Shown: positions 1-6,359, counted from the first letter of the stretch. The stretch is 7,188 bases of DNA from Archaeoglobus_B sp964471215 (GCA_964471215.1 CAYYFC010000053.1:1-7188), one strand, 5' to 3'. The notes: generated by a model from the sequence alone, not told the origin. Translations and numbers: made by a program.

Positions 1-2
1 CG

Positions 3-230
3 TATCCAGATAGACTAACAAGGTTTGGATTTAAGATTTTAAAGGAATTCTTCAAGAGTTACGGAACAGAGATAGTAGCCATAAATCATGAGGAGAAAAG
101 TCCGACGGAGGAGCTTGTTGAAGATTTAATCACAATAATATCTCATTTCGCCGGAAAGCTGTATGGAATGAGATCACACAAGTACAAGAAGGTGATGGAA
201 GGTGCAAAGAAGCTCATACAGGATTGTTAG
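3..230 (+). CDS. tnpA: IS607-family serine recombinase TnpA, C-terminal part (5' end outside window)
   Basis: The open frame enters from the left edge and ends at a TAG (228-230), giving the last 75 residues, YPDRLTRFGF...KKLIQDC. The pattern RLTRFGF, then EIVAINHEE, then a helical tail with EELVEDLITIISHFAGKLYGMRSHKYKK is typical of the serine recombinase of IS607 elements. RLTRFG closes the catalytic core and the SxFxxKLYGxRSxKxxK helix lies near the C-terminus. In this family the protein cuts and joins DNA through a serine near its N-terminus, which is not visible here, and a MerR-like DNA-binding domain sits in front of the catalytic core. The last 29 bases overlap tnpB, so the two genes are probably translated in a coupled way. 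Confidence 0.85.
   Translation, partial: YPDRLTRFGFKILKEFFKSYGTEIVAINHEEKSPTEELVEDLITIISHFAGKLYGMRSHKYKKVMEGAKKLIQDC
191..196 (+). promoter_or_regulatory. Ribosome binding site of tnpB inside tnpA
   Basis: GGTGAT matches the archaeal anti-Shine-Dalgarno complement GGAGGTGATC. It ends 5 nt before the GTG at 202. It lies within the last codons of tnpA and supports the GTG as the tnpB start. Confidence 0.6.
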
Positions 231-1539
231 CTATAAAATAAAGCATAGCTATAATGTAGAGGAATTTCTAAGTAGCTATAGGTGTCTTCTTCAAAAAGCA
301 ATAGATATTATTTGGGACAACGTAGAGTGGATTGAGAAGAAACAGAGAAACTACTACGTGATTAAACGTGGAAAGAGGAAAATAAAGAAGTATTATTATG
401 TTGAGAGACTAATTCCAATAATTCCAAAGTCAAGAGAACTCAAGAGAAATCTGAGGAACATATTACTAGAAAACTGGAACTATGCCTCACACTACGTTGA
501 TTCAGTGATAAAAACCGCTTATTCAATCTTAGACTCATGGAGGAGAAACTATATTAAGGGTAGAAGAGGAAGAAGTAAACCATTTATCAAGAGAAGCTTC
601 GTAAGGATTAAAGAAACACTATATATCTATAAGAATGGCGGGATTAGAATAACGATTAAACCTAGAGAACTCTACTTAGAGTTCGATCTATCAGGTGCGT
701 GGTTTAAGAACAGGGTTAAGGGCTGTGACTTGGGGGAGCTGATTCTGAAGGAAAATGAGTTAATCATTACGTTCAGAAAGCTAGAGAAAATTAGTATGGT
801 AACTGGATACATTGGTTGGGACTTGAATAAGTATAGCATGGATGGGTTCTCACCGAAGTATGGATGGATTAGAGTAGATTTAACGAGATTATATCACATT
901 CATAGAGTACATGAGGTCAAGAGAGGGAGGGTACAGAGTAAAGCTTCTAAGAAAACATCACTTAAATCCATGGTCTCAAAACATGGTAGAAGAGAGAGGA
1001 ACAGGGCTAAGGACTTCATTCATAAATTAACTACCCAATTAGTTAGAATACTCCCAAACGCTACGCATGGCTTCGAGGATCTGAACAAACTAGGGATGTA
1101 TAGCAGAAGTAAGAAACATAACAGGAATGTGGCTAAGCAGAACTGGAAACAGATAATTCAATATATGAACTATAAGTCCAAAGTTAAGCTTGTTAATCCA
1201 AAGAATACTTCGTCCACCTGCCCTAGATGTGGAGACAAAATGATAAAGCTCCGAAAGGGGCAGGTGGTTAAGTGTAAGAGGTGTGGTTTAACTTTAGATA
1301 GACAATTATGCGGAGCAATAAACATATACTTTAGGATGTGTGGTTTCCCTCCCTCCCCGAGCATCTTCTATAGAGTGGTGATAAAAAAGATGATCTCTCT
1401 GTGGAATGTGCGGATGAAGGAAGGGAGAGGGGTTACCACGAAAGGGGATAAGGGCGATGATATGCTCCCGATGAACCCAAGAGGGGAGCTGAGCCCGATG
1501 AATCCCAAGGCTTACATAGGCTTACCAATGCCTATGTAA
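202..1539 (+). CDS. tnpB: TnpB RNA-guided nuclease of an IS607-type element
   Basis: A 445-residue TnpB, the transposon-encoded ancestor of Cas12 that cuts DNA under direction of a guide RNA made from the element's right end. A basic N-terminal region (about 1-190, with the WED/REC-like start SYRIVSYKIK) precedes the split RuvC domain. I see RuvC-I Asp207 in GWDLNKY, RuvC-II Glu292 in HGFEDLNKLG and RuvC-III Asp366 in LTLDRQLCGAINIY. The zinc finger is Cys340/Cys343 (CPRC) with Cys358/Cys361 (CKRC). All three acidic catalytic positions and all four cysteines are present, so the protein looks intact. RuvC-III reads DRQLCGA rather than the usual DRDxNAA, and RuvC-I lacks the common GIDLG form, which is typical of divergent archaeal members. 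The tail after about residue 380 is low in structure and includes two PMNP motifs. It is encoded by the RNA-forming right end rather than by a protein domain. GTG was chosen as start because of the GGTGAT at 191-196 and because the frame begins near the usual N-terminal motif. Confidence 0.9.
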   Translation: MQRSSYRIVSYKIKHSYNVEEFLSSYRCLLQKAIDIIWDNVEWIEKKQRNYYVIKRGKRKIKKYYYVERLIPIIPKSRELKRNLRNILLENWNYASHYVDSVIKTAYSILDSWRRNYIKGRRGRSKPFIKRSFVRIKETLYIYKNGGIRITIKPRELYLEFDLSGAWFKNRVKGCDLGELILKENELIITFRKLEKISMVTGYIGWDLNKYSMDGFSPKYGWIRVDLTRLYHIHRVHEVKRGRVQSKASKKTSLKSMVSKHGRRERNRAKDFIHKLTTQLVRILPNATHGFEDLNKLGMYSRSKKHNRNVAKQNWKQIIQYMNYKSKVKLVNPKNTSSTCPRCGDKMIKLRKGQVVKCKRCGLTLDRQLCGAINIYFRMCGFPPSPSIFYRVVIKKMISLWNVRMKEGRGVTTKGDKGDDMLPMNPRGELSPMNPKAYIGLPMPM

Positions 1540-1541
1540 GC
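1444..1541 (+). ncRNA. Candidate TnpB guide RNA scaffold (omega RNA/reRNA), overlapping the tnpB 3' end
   Basis: Nested complementary segments are visible. GGGAT 1445-1449 pairs with ATCCC 1502-1506, GGGC 1452-1455 with GCCC 1493-1496, and GCTCCC 1464-1469 with GGGAGC 1484-1489. Two near-identical segments, CCCGATGAACCCAAG (1467-1481) and CCCGATGAATCCCAAG (1494-1509), lie within this fold, and a 12-bp hairpin follows (1510-1541). TnpB elements are known to make a guide RNA from the 3' end of tnpB and the right end, with the guide copied from DNA just beyond the element. The RNA boundaries and the start of the guide (about 1542-1560) are inference; the pairing is seen directly. Confidence 0.6.
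1510..1541 (+). repeat. Perfect 12-bp inverted repeat at the right end of the IS607 element
   Basis: GCTTACATAGGC (1510-1521) and GCCTATGTAAGC (1530-1541) are exact reverse complements around the 8-base loop TTACCAAT. The tnpB stop codon lies within the right arm. It may be the last stem of the guide RNA scaffold or a transposon end structure. It is not followed by an oligo-T tract, so a simple terminator is less likely. Confidence 0.75.
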
Positions 1542-1623
1542 TGAACCCCAGTTATTTCGCTTGACAATTAAAAATCTACAGTTCATAGTTGAAAAAGCAT
1601 GCGACGATTTCCTAAAGTATTAA
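1540..1623 (+). other. Short open stretch after tnpB, possible 3' remnant of an interrupted gene
   Basis: Directly after the tnpB stop, the same frame stays open for 27 more codons to TAA at 1621-1623. It ends with a plausible protein-like tail (NLQFIVEKACDDFLKY). It has no good start codon or ribosome site. It could be the end of a host gene cut by the transposon, or chance. I do not recognise it. Confidence 0.2.
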
Positions 1624-1661
1624 GAGCGGAAACGTGGAATATTCACAAAGATCTGAAAAAT

Positions 1662-1988
1662 TTAACAATTATCTTCTGATAATTCCACTCTCTTGATCCT
1701 ATCTTCTCCCTTTATCCTTCTGAAGTATTCGATTTCAAATTTCATACCCTCTGTAATTTCATTACCGAATATCCACAGCTCATCGCAAAATTCCAGCAAC
1801 TTTTTGTTCATCTCCAGAGCCCTTTTTCTGTCTTCCAGATTTAAATCGTCCATGAACTGAGAAAAATAGACATGCGGTGCAATTGGTATGTGTCCCAGAT
1901 CCACCACATATCTGCAGTACCTCTTAGCCCTCTCAACGTTCTCCTTCCTGCCCTGAAATGGAGAGCACACGAATATGACCTTCATCAT
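1662..1988 (-). CDS. DUF4406/DUF7768-like protein (nucleoside 2-deoxyribosyltransferase-like fold)
   Basis: With the ATG at 1988-1986 this is a 108-residue soluble protein. It begins MMKVIFVCSPFQG, followed by a helix (ENVERAKRYCRYVVDLG), then IPIAPHVYFSQF, EDRKRALEMNKKLLEFCDELWIFG and a closing ITEGMKFEIEYFR. The order CSPF.G / AKRY...G.IPIAPH / D..RA..MN..LL..CDE.W.FG / S/T-EGM..EI is characteristic of the small DUF4406/DUF7768 family, which resembles nucleoside 2-deoxyribosyltransferases in fold. Enzymatic activity is not established for the family as far as I know. The frame extends upstream to an ATG at 2069, but the extra 27 residues show no family similarity. A TATA-like element sits about 20 nt before the chosen start, which suggests a leaderless or nearly leaderless mRNA. 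No neighbour in the same operon is visible. Confidence 0.75.
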   Translation of the reverse strand: MMKVIFVCSPFQGRKENVERAKRYCRYVVDLGHIPIAPHVYFSQFMDDLNLEDRKRALEMNKKLLEFCDELWIFGNEITEGMKFEIEYFRRIKGEDRIKRVELSEDNC

Positions 1989-2004
1989 AGTCTCTTGATC
2001 AGAA

Positions 2005-2014
2005 TTAAATATAT
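2005..2014 (-). promoter_or_regulatory. Candidate TATA box for the DUF4406-like gene
   Basis: On the - strand this reads ATATATTTAA. Its centre is about 21-24 nt before the ATGs at 1988 and 1985, the spacing expected for a transcript that starts at or very close to the start codon. No ribosome binding site is seen before these ATGs, which fits. A second A/T-rich element (CTTTATAA, about 2035-2042) is an alternative. Confidence 0.4.
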
Positions 2015-2069
2015 TGCGTGCGCTCCAACGCTGATTTATAAAGACTCGTGTTTCAGCAACGGTTGGCAT

Positions 2070-2495
2070 TCAGAACTAAACTGTACCAATTATCCACGTA
2101 ACAACTCTTAAAAGAAATTCCGGAACCTCATTTGCTTTTGAGATAAAAAAGGAAAGATATTACAATCGATTCAAAAATGCCGCCCTATTGAACCTCAAAA
2201 TTTAAAAAATTCATAGTTTACCCATCATTCATTGTCTATTTTGCGAGATCTTCTATGTCCACCCATCATTTCCGCTGAAGTCTTTGACGGGAATTTCCCT
2301 TATACAAATATGTCAAAAGATATGTAACAGAGGACGAGAACAGATGCTGTATCTGCTTGGAATTTACGCAAGATCCTTTGCAACGATTCCGTTATACATG
2401 CCGAAGAAAAGAAGTATCGGATTGAGATGCTAGTGCATTGCGAGAACCTTTAAAATTCTGTCGAAATATTCGTTTTCAACAACGTCACAGAACTC
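2070..2495. other. Gene-free stretch between the DUF4406-like gene and the aromatic operon end
   Basis: I checked both strands and found only short frames without ribosome sites or recognisable motifs. The longest, on the + strand at roughly 2207-2433, lacks a credible start. The only repeat seen is a direct pair of ACCCATCATT at 2220-2229 and 2261-2270, spaced 41 bp apart. The stretch contains the 3' end region of the operon transcript on the - strand, but no clear hairpin terminator. It may hold decayed genes that I cannot identify. Confidence 0.5.
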
Positions 2496-4352
2496 TCAAC
2501 GGTAAACGTCCAGTCTCTCGATTTCTTTAAAAACTCCAACGAGTTTGTAGAACTTTGTAACTCCTTCCAAATCTTTTAAATCTTCATCGCTAAGCGAAGA
2601 TTCAACTTCTGCAAAGAATACGTAATCTCCAAGCTTACCCGATCGGGACGGTCTGGACTCGAGTTTTCTGAGGTTGAAACCCTTATTGTAAAATACTTCC
2701 AAAACGTCCTTTAAGGCTCCAGGTCTATCCTCGACTCCGAAGAATAGAGCCGTTAAATCTCCATCCCTCTCTCCAGAACCCCTGCGTCTTATCGCGTAAA
2801 ACCTCGTTAAATCTCCGCTGAAATCTTGAATCTCCCTCTTCAGGATGTAAAGCCTATAAAGTCTTGCCGCCTGCTCAGATACAATAGCTGCAGAGTAGTC
2901 GTCGAGAAGCTCCAAAGCATCGACAGTCGATTTCGTGTATTTTATTTCGGCATGGCTTAAGTAGTTGTTTATGAAGTCCATGCACTGGGCTATCGCATGC
3001 GGATGCGAATATACAACTCTTACATCCCTTAAACTCAACTTCCTCTTAGCAGCCAGGCAGTGTCTTATCTCAAGCTTTGCCTCACCGAAGACCTCGACAT
3101 CGTAATCCATTAAAGCGTCAAGCGTCGGAATAACAGTTCCGTTTATCGAGTTCTCAATCGGAACAACTCCGTAATCTGCCTTTCCTTCGGCAACAACTCT
3201 TACAACCTCCTCGATTTTTGAGCAGTACTTAAGCGGACATCTAGAGCCGACGAGTTTTAACGCCATTTCTTCGCTAAAACTGCCGATAGGACCCAAAACA
3301 GCTACAACCCTTTTAACCCCGATAGTTCTGTACTCCTCCTCCTTTGTCAGCTCTATCAGCTTTTCAAATATCGAATTTACGGCAATCGGATTTAGCCTAG
3401 TCTTCCTCAAAACGTTTAAAATCCTCTGTTCTTCAACATCCAAAGCCTCTATCGGCCTGTTCTGCCTCTTCTTTTCAATCGCTATTTTCCTTCCTGCTTT
3501 AACCCTCTTTTCGATTAAATCCAGTATTAGGCTGTCTACCGCGCTTATATATCCCTTGAGCAGATCAAGGCCTTCAACATCTCTCGTAATCTTACACGCC
3601 TCGAGTATTATCCTGCTATCTCTGTGGCAGTCGTAAATCTTTCGAAGGCTTGAAAAAAGTTCCCTGAACTTTTCCTCATCCTTGAGATTCTCGTGAAGTT
3701 CAAGAAGGCTCTTAACGAATTCATCTCTAACAGATTCTGATATCCTCTGTATCGAGTAGTAAAGCTTCCAGTCATTGTTTAGAATTCTGCTCGCAAGCCT
3801 GTACAGAACGCTGAATATCGGTGAGGAGTATTCAGGCTCCTTGATCCTTAAGAAGTTCGCCATAGATATTAGCAGAAAATGAGGTATTGCCTGAACCTCA
3901 GCCATCCTCCTGTCGTGCTCATCTACGTCGAGCTTGTGTATTATTGCACCGCTTCTCCTAAACTCCTCGAGTACAACCCTCTCCTCATACCTGCCAGATT
4001 CCCTAACGACGACAATTCTAGACAGCCCCATTTCAGCATCTGGACCAAACATCGGATGAATGCTAAGGAAATCGAATCTATAAGATTCGAATACGGGAAT
4101 GGATATGCTCTTGACAGATGCAATGTCGACCAGAAGAGGATTGGATGCTTTAAGGGCTATGTGTTTTAACGCATTCTCGAGTTCATCCATCGGAACACAT
4201 ACGAATATAACGTCGAATTCTGAAATCCGATCATCTTCTATTTCGCATCTATCCCTCAGAACATCATAGCCCTTAACGTAGTATCCCCTTGAGTAAAAGA
4301 AGTCCTTGAAGAGTTTTCCCATTTTACCTACACCGTATATGAGGATCTTCAT
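2496..4352 (-). CDS. Fused prephenate dehydrogenase / chorismate mutase / prephenate dehydratase with ACT domain
   Basis: This protein carries the two branches from chorismate to phenylalanine and tyrosine on one chain, a fusion known from Archaeoglobus. Residues are counted from the longer ATG at 4376, and residue 9 is the chosen start. The TyrA domain (about 9-265) has the NAD(P)-binding YGVGKMG (14-20), VDIASVKS (83-90) and HPMFGPD with catalytic His107. The AroQ chorismate mutase helix region (about 268-350) has Arg291 and Lys302 at active-site positions. The dehydratase domain (about 357-532) has GPIGSFSEE (362-370), PIENSINGT (406-414) and LTRFYAI (523-529). The ACT domain (about 540-626) has RPGAL (551-555) and ESRP (573-576), the phenylalanine-binding motifs of PheA-type ACT domains, so feedback control by Phe is likely. 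The ATG at 4352 is preferred: GAGGGTG ends 6 nt before it, and GxG motifs normally begin right after the start. The ATG at 4376 would add eight residues. It is the last gene of the operon. Several usual chorismate mutase residues are replaced (see findings). Confidence 0.93.
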   Translation of the reverse strand: MKILIYGVGKMGKLFKDFFYSRGYYVKGYDVLRDRCEIEDDRISEFDVIFVCVPMDELENALKHIALKASNPLLVDIASVKSISIPVFESYRFDFLSIHPMFGPDAEMGLSRIVVVRESGRYEERVVLEEFRRSGAIIHKLDVDEHDRRMAEVQAIPHFLLISMANFLRIKEPEYSSPIFSVLYRLASRILNNDWKLYYSIQRISESVRDEFVKSLLELHENLKDEEKFRELFSSLRKIYDCHRDSRIILEACKITRDVEGLDLLKGYISAVDSLILDLIEKRVKAGRKIAIEKKRQNRPIEALDVEEQRILNVLRKTRLNPIAVNSIFEKLIELTKEEEYRTIGVKRVVAVLGPIGSFSEEMALKLVGSRCPLKYCSKIEEVVRVVAEGKADYGVVPIENSINGTVIPTLDALMDYDVEVFGEAKLEIRHCLAAKRKLSLRDVRVVYSHPHAIAQCMDFINNYLSHAEIKYTKSTVDALELLDDYSAAIVSEQAARLYRLYILKREIQDFSGDLTRFYAIRRRGSGERDGDLTALFFGVEDRPGALKDVLEVFYNKGFNLRKLESRPSRSGKLGDYVFFAEVESSLSDEDLKDLEGVTKFYKLVGVFKEIERLDVYR

Positions 4353-4353
4353 A

Positions 4354-4520
4354 TCATACACCCTCAAAAATCTCATTCATTTCGATATGCCCGAAGCATT
4401 TGGCTTATCCATGTAGAAATACAGAGGAGAACCTAGCATTCCAACAAACTTATCTCCTATTTCTATTGCATTCGACTTCAAGATCTCTTCAAGATTTGAA
4501 ACGGATTTAACCATTTTCAT
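4354..4520 (-). pseudogene. aroD: Remnant of type I 3-dehydroquinate dehydratase (aroD) with the catalytic core deleted
   Basis: A 47-codon frame (4520-4377) starts with ATG overlapping the aroB' stop as ATGA. A second ATG at 4514 is 8 nt from GGAG and may be the true original start. The start, MVKSVSNLEEIL, resembles the first strand and helix of type I dehydroquinases (MKLVxSxSxPEEL-like). The second half, GDKFVGMLGSPLYFYMDKPNASG, resembles the C-terminal LGSPxxYxYxxxPxAPGQ motif of the family. The normal protein is about 200-250 residues, so the segment with the catalytic His and Schiff-base Lys is absent. The frame stops at TGA 4379-4377, but a single-base shift continues it as MNEIFEGV to a TGA at 4356-4354, two bases before the next gene, as expected of the original gene end. 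Both an internal deletion and a frameshift are therefore suggested. The alternative is a genuine small protein. In A. fulgidus I recall a full aroD in this slot. Confidence 0.6.
4359..4365 (-). promoter_or_regulatory. Ribosome binding site deciding the start of the TyrA-PheA fusion
   Basis: On the - strand GAGGGTG is followed by TATGAT and then the ATG at 4352. It favours this start over the upstream in-frame ATG at 4376, which directly follows a stop codon and has no such site. The motif lies inside the decayed aroD tail, so it was probably kept for its role in starting the next gene. Confidence 0.6.
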
Positions 4521-5488
4521 TTCTCCATTATGAACTCATCGACGCTTATTCCGAAATGCCTCGCCTTCTCACCTATCCAGACCAGTACCTCGTCCCCCTC
4601 TTTAAGCTCAGAAACCGATATATGTCTTCCCTCAGGATTCACGAGTTTAATAGTTTCAGCGTTCTGCAAAATAATGCTTCCTTCCTCACCGTTTGATACT
4701 GCTCTTATGAGTATAAGAGGTCTTCTCTCTATCTTAACCCTCCCTACGAATGTCTTCCTAACCCTACCGTCGTATCTCACAACCTCTACCTCATCTCCGG
4801 ACTTAAGCTCAGCTAAATACCTCGTCCTGTCCCCCACTCTTATGTAAGCATTCACACTTCCTGCGTTAACCCTGAAAGGTCTCGAAGATACGTATTCAGA
4901 TTCCTCGCTCTCGCTTGCAACCAGAAACAAGAATCCTGCTTTGTTACCAACTAGCATACCTTCTCCGACTTCCATTAAAGTTACAGTATCTATACAAACC
5001 CTTTCGCCCATCTCGAGCTGTTTTATCTCGGCTATTTTAGCAATTCTCAACTCCAACTTCTCAGCACTTCTCTTTGCAATCTCGTAGTACTTCCTGAGAT
5101 CTTCCCTGCTCCCCTTAACGGCTATTCCATCCGCTCCTCTTTCAAGCGTTTCCAGTGCAAGCTTTGCATCCTCAAAACTTTCCACAGCAGCTATAACCCT
5201 GCAACCCCTTTTCTTCATTGCTATAACGTTTTCAAGGGGTATAACCTTCCAGTCTCTAAACTTCAGAATTGAGAAATCCATTTCCTCAATTCTTCTCAGA
5301 TCTTCGGCTGATTTTATCTCCACCAAAACATCTTCTATCGGAACAACCCTTATCCTACCGAGCTTTTTTACATCTTCGACGTGTTTGCCCTTAACAGCTA
5401 CCCCATCGTATCCAAGCTCTATTGCATCCCTTATCATCTCCTTGGCATCATTCCATTCACAGTCCGCCAGCAACCAGACCTCCTTCAT
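4517..5488 (-). CDS. aroB': 3-Dehydroquinate synthase II (AroB'-type, ADTH pathway)
   Basis: A 323-residue cytoplasmic enzyme of the archaeal dehydroquinate synthase family (MJ1249 type). It deaminates and cyclises 2-amino-3,7-dideoxy-D-threo-hept-6-ulosonate to 3-dehydroquinate with NAD, replacing the bacterial DAHP route. Visible family features are the start KEVWLLADCEWNDAKEMI, a repeated A/DGVAVKG / ADGIAVKG motif (28-34 and 119-126), and the highly conserved GEGMLVGNKAGFLFLVASES stretch at 175-194, followed by YVSSRPFRVNAGSVNAY (199-215). The C-terminal third is made of beta-rich SGDEVEVV/EGDEVLVWIGEKARHFG segments. Length is normal, at the short end of the family. GGTGATC lies just before the ATG at 5488. 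It follows aroA' by 33 nt, and its stop overlaps the start of the aroD remnant as ATGA. Confidence 0.93.
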   Translation of the reverse strand: MKEVWLLADCEWNDAKEMIRDAIELGYDGVAVKGKHVEDVKKLGRIRVVPIEDVLVEIKSAEDLRRIEEMDFSILKFRDWKVIPLENVIAMKKRGCRVIAAVESFEDAKLALETLERGADGIAVKGSREDLRKYYEIAKRSAEKLELRIAKIAEIKQLEMGERVCIDTVTLMEVGEGMLVGNKAGFLFLVASESEESEYVSSRPFRVNAGSVNAYIRVGDRTRYLAELKSGDEVEVVRYDGRVRKTFVGRVKIERRPLILIRAVSNGEEGSIILQNAETIKLVNPEGRHISVSELKEGDEVLVWIGEKARHFGISVDEFIMEK

Positions 5489-5491
5489 TCA

Positions 5492-5498
5492 GATCACC
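5492..5498 (-). promoter_or_regulatory. Ribosome binding site of aroB'
   Basis: On the - strand GGTGATC, an exact match to the 3' end complement of archaeal 16S rRNA, lies 3 nt before the ATG at 5488. The spacing is short but the match is strong. Confidence 0.55.
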
Positions 5499-5521
5499 TG
5501 ATACTGCTGAAGATTGGAATT

Positions 5522-6340
5522 TCAATTTTTAAGGAATTCCAGCGCATCTTCAACGCTCGCGTTTTCATGCACTATCATTGCAATAGCCCTCGTAATCTTT
5601 GTGGGATTCTCCGCCTGAAACACGTTTCTTCCAATTGCAACCCCTCTTGCACCAGCTTCCATAGCCATTTCAACCATTCTTAGAAGATCTTCTTCACTCT
5701 TCATCTTAGGTCCACCGGCCACAACAACTGGTACGGGACAGCCCCTAACAACCCTTTTAAAGCTTTCAACGCTCCCAGTGAAATTCGTCTTAACTATATC
5801 TGCACCCAGCTCTGCTCCAACCCTCGCAGCTAGAGCTACCGCCTTTTCATCGTACTGATTTATCCCGCTACCGCGCGGGTACATCATTGCAACAAGGGGC
5901 ATGTTCCATTCCATGCAATCTCTAACAACCCTTCCCATCTCCCTTAGCTGTTCAGCCTCGGTTCTACTTCCTATGTTCACGTGAACACTCACAGCATCTG
6001 CTCCTAGCTTTATAGCCTCTTCAACTGTGCAAACGAGAACCTTTGCATTCGGATCCTCGCTCAGGCTTGTTGAACCGCTTAGATGAATTATGAGACCTAT
6101 ATCCCTCCCATAACCCCTATGCCCAAATCCGACCAAACCCTTGTGCAGAACAACAGCATTTGCCCCACCTTCGGCCACCGCATCAACAATCCTTGCCATG
6201 TCATGCAATCCCTCAATCGGACCCATCGACAGCCCATGGTCCATAGGAACGATTACGGTATTCCCCGTATTTCTATTTACTATCCTCTCCAGTCTTATCC
6301 TCTTCCCGATCATATTTGTTACTTTGCGTCTTAGTGACAT
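5522..6340 (-). CDS. aroA': 2-Amino-3,7-dideoxy-D-threo-hept-6-ulosonate (ADTH) synthase, AroA'-type class I aldolase
   Basis: A 272-residue TIM-barrel aldolase of the DeoC/LacD/FbaB-like superfamily, first enzyme of the archaeal aromatic pathway. It joins L-aspartate semialdehyde to a unit derived from 6-deoxy-5-ketofructose 1-phosphate. The catalytic residues of the M. jannaschii enzyme (Asp33, Tyr153, Schiff-base Lys184, from memory) correspond to Asp34 in VPMDHG, Tyr154 in MMYPRG and Lys184 in IVKTNFTG. The phosphate-binding end, VVAGGPK (206-212) and GVAIGRNVFQ (233-242), is intact. This alignment supports the ATG at 6340. The ATG at 6313 (MIGKRIRLERI) would shorten the N-terminus by nine residues relative to that enzyme and has no better ribosome site. 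Close relatives are fructose-bisphosphate aldolases of archaeal type, but clustering with aroB' and the TyrA-PheA fusion argues for ADTH synthase. It is the first gene of the operon. Confidence 0.93.
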   Translation of the reverse strand: MSLRRKVTNMIGKRIRLERIVNRNTGNTVIVPMDHGLSMGPIEGLHDMARIVDAVAEGGANAVVLHKGLVGFGHRGYGRDIGLIIHLSGSTSLSEDPNAKVLVCTVEEAIKLGADAVSVHVNIGSRTEAEQLREMGRVVRDCMEWNMPLVAMMYPRGSGINQYDEKAVALAARVGAELGADIVKTNFTGSVESFKRVVRGCPVPVVVAGGPKMKSEEDLLRMVEMAMEAGARGVAIGRNVFQAENPTKITRAIAMIVHENASVEDALEFLKN

Positions 6341-6359
6341 ATAAGCATTTCGAGTCCTT

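Larger units (their letters stand above)
1..1550 (+). mobile_element. IS607-family transposon, 3' part (tnpA end, tnpB, right end)
   Basis: The C-terminal end of a serine recombinase is followed, with a 29-nt overlap, by a TnpB gene in the same direction. This is the tnpA-tnpB order of IS607 elements. The left end and most of tnpA lie outside the window. The right boundary is inferred: the coding tail of tnpB runs into nested hairpins and a 12-bp inverted repeat ending at 1541, and transposon-like sequence fades after about 1550. IS607 elements make little or no target duplication and lack terminal inverted repeats, so the exact end cannot be read from one side alone. Confidence 0.8.

Noticed and set aside
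1630..1660. GAATATTC palindrome and A-run downstream of the DUF4406-like gene as a terminator
   Set aside because: The palindrome is only 8 bp with no loop, and the oligo-T on the - strand is just five bases, too weak to call.
2220..2270. Pair of ACCCATCATT repeats (reverse AATGATGGGT) as a possible C/D box RNA or CRISPR-like repeat
   Set aside because: Only two short copies, the C-box match is imperfect, and no CTGA D-box lies at suitable spacing.
2207..2433. Open stretch of about 75 codons on the + strand in the gene-free region
   Set aside because: No start codon before its last third, no ribosome site and no recognisable protein motif.
3879..4169. Open frames overlapping the TyrA domain on the + strand and in another - frame
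   Set aside because: They lie entirely within the conserved fusion gene, lack motifs and are shadows of its coding frame.
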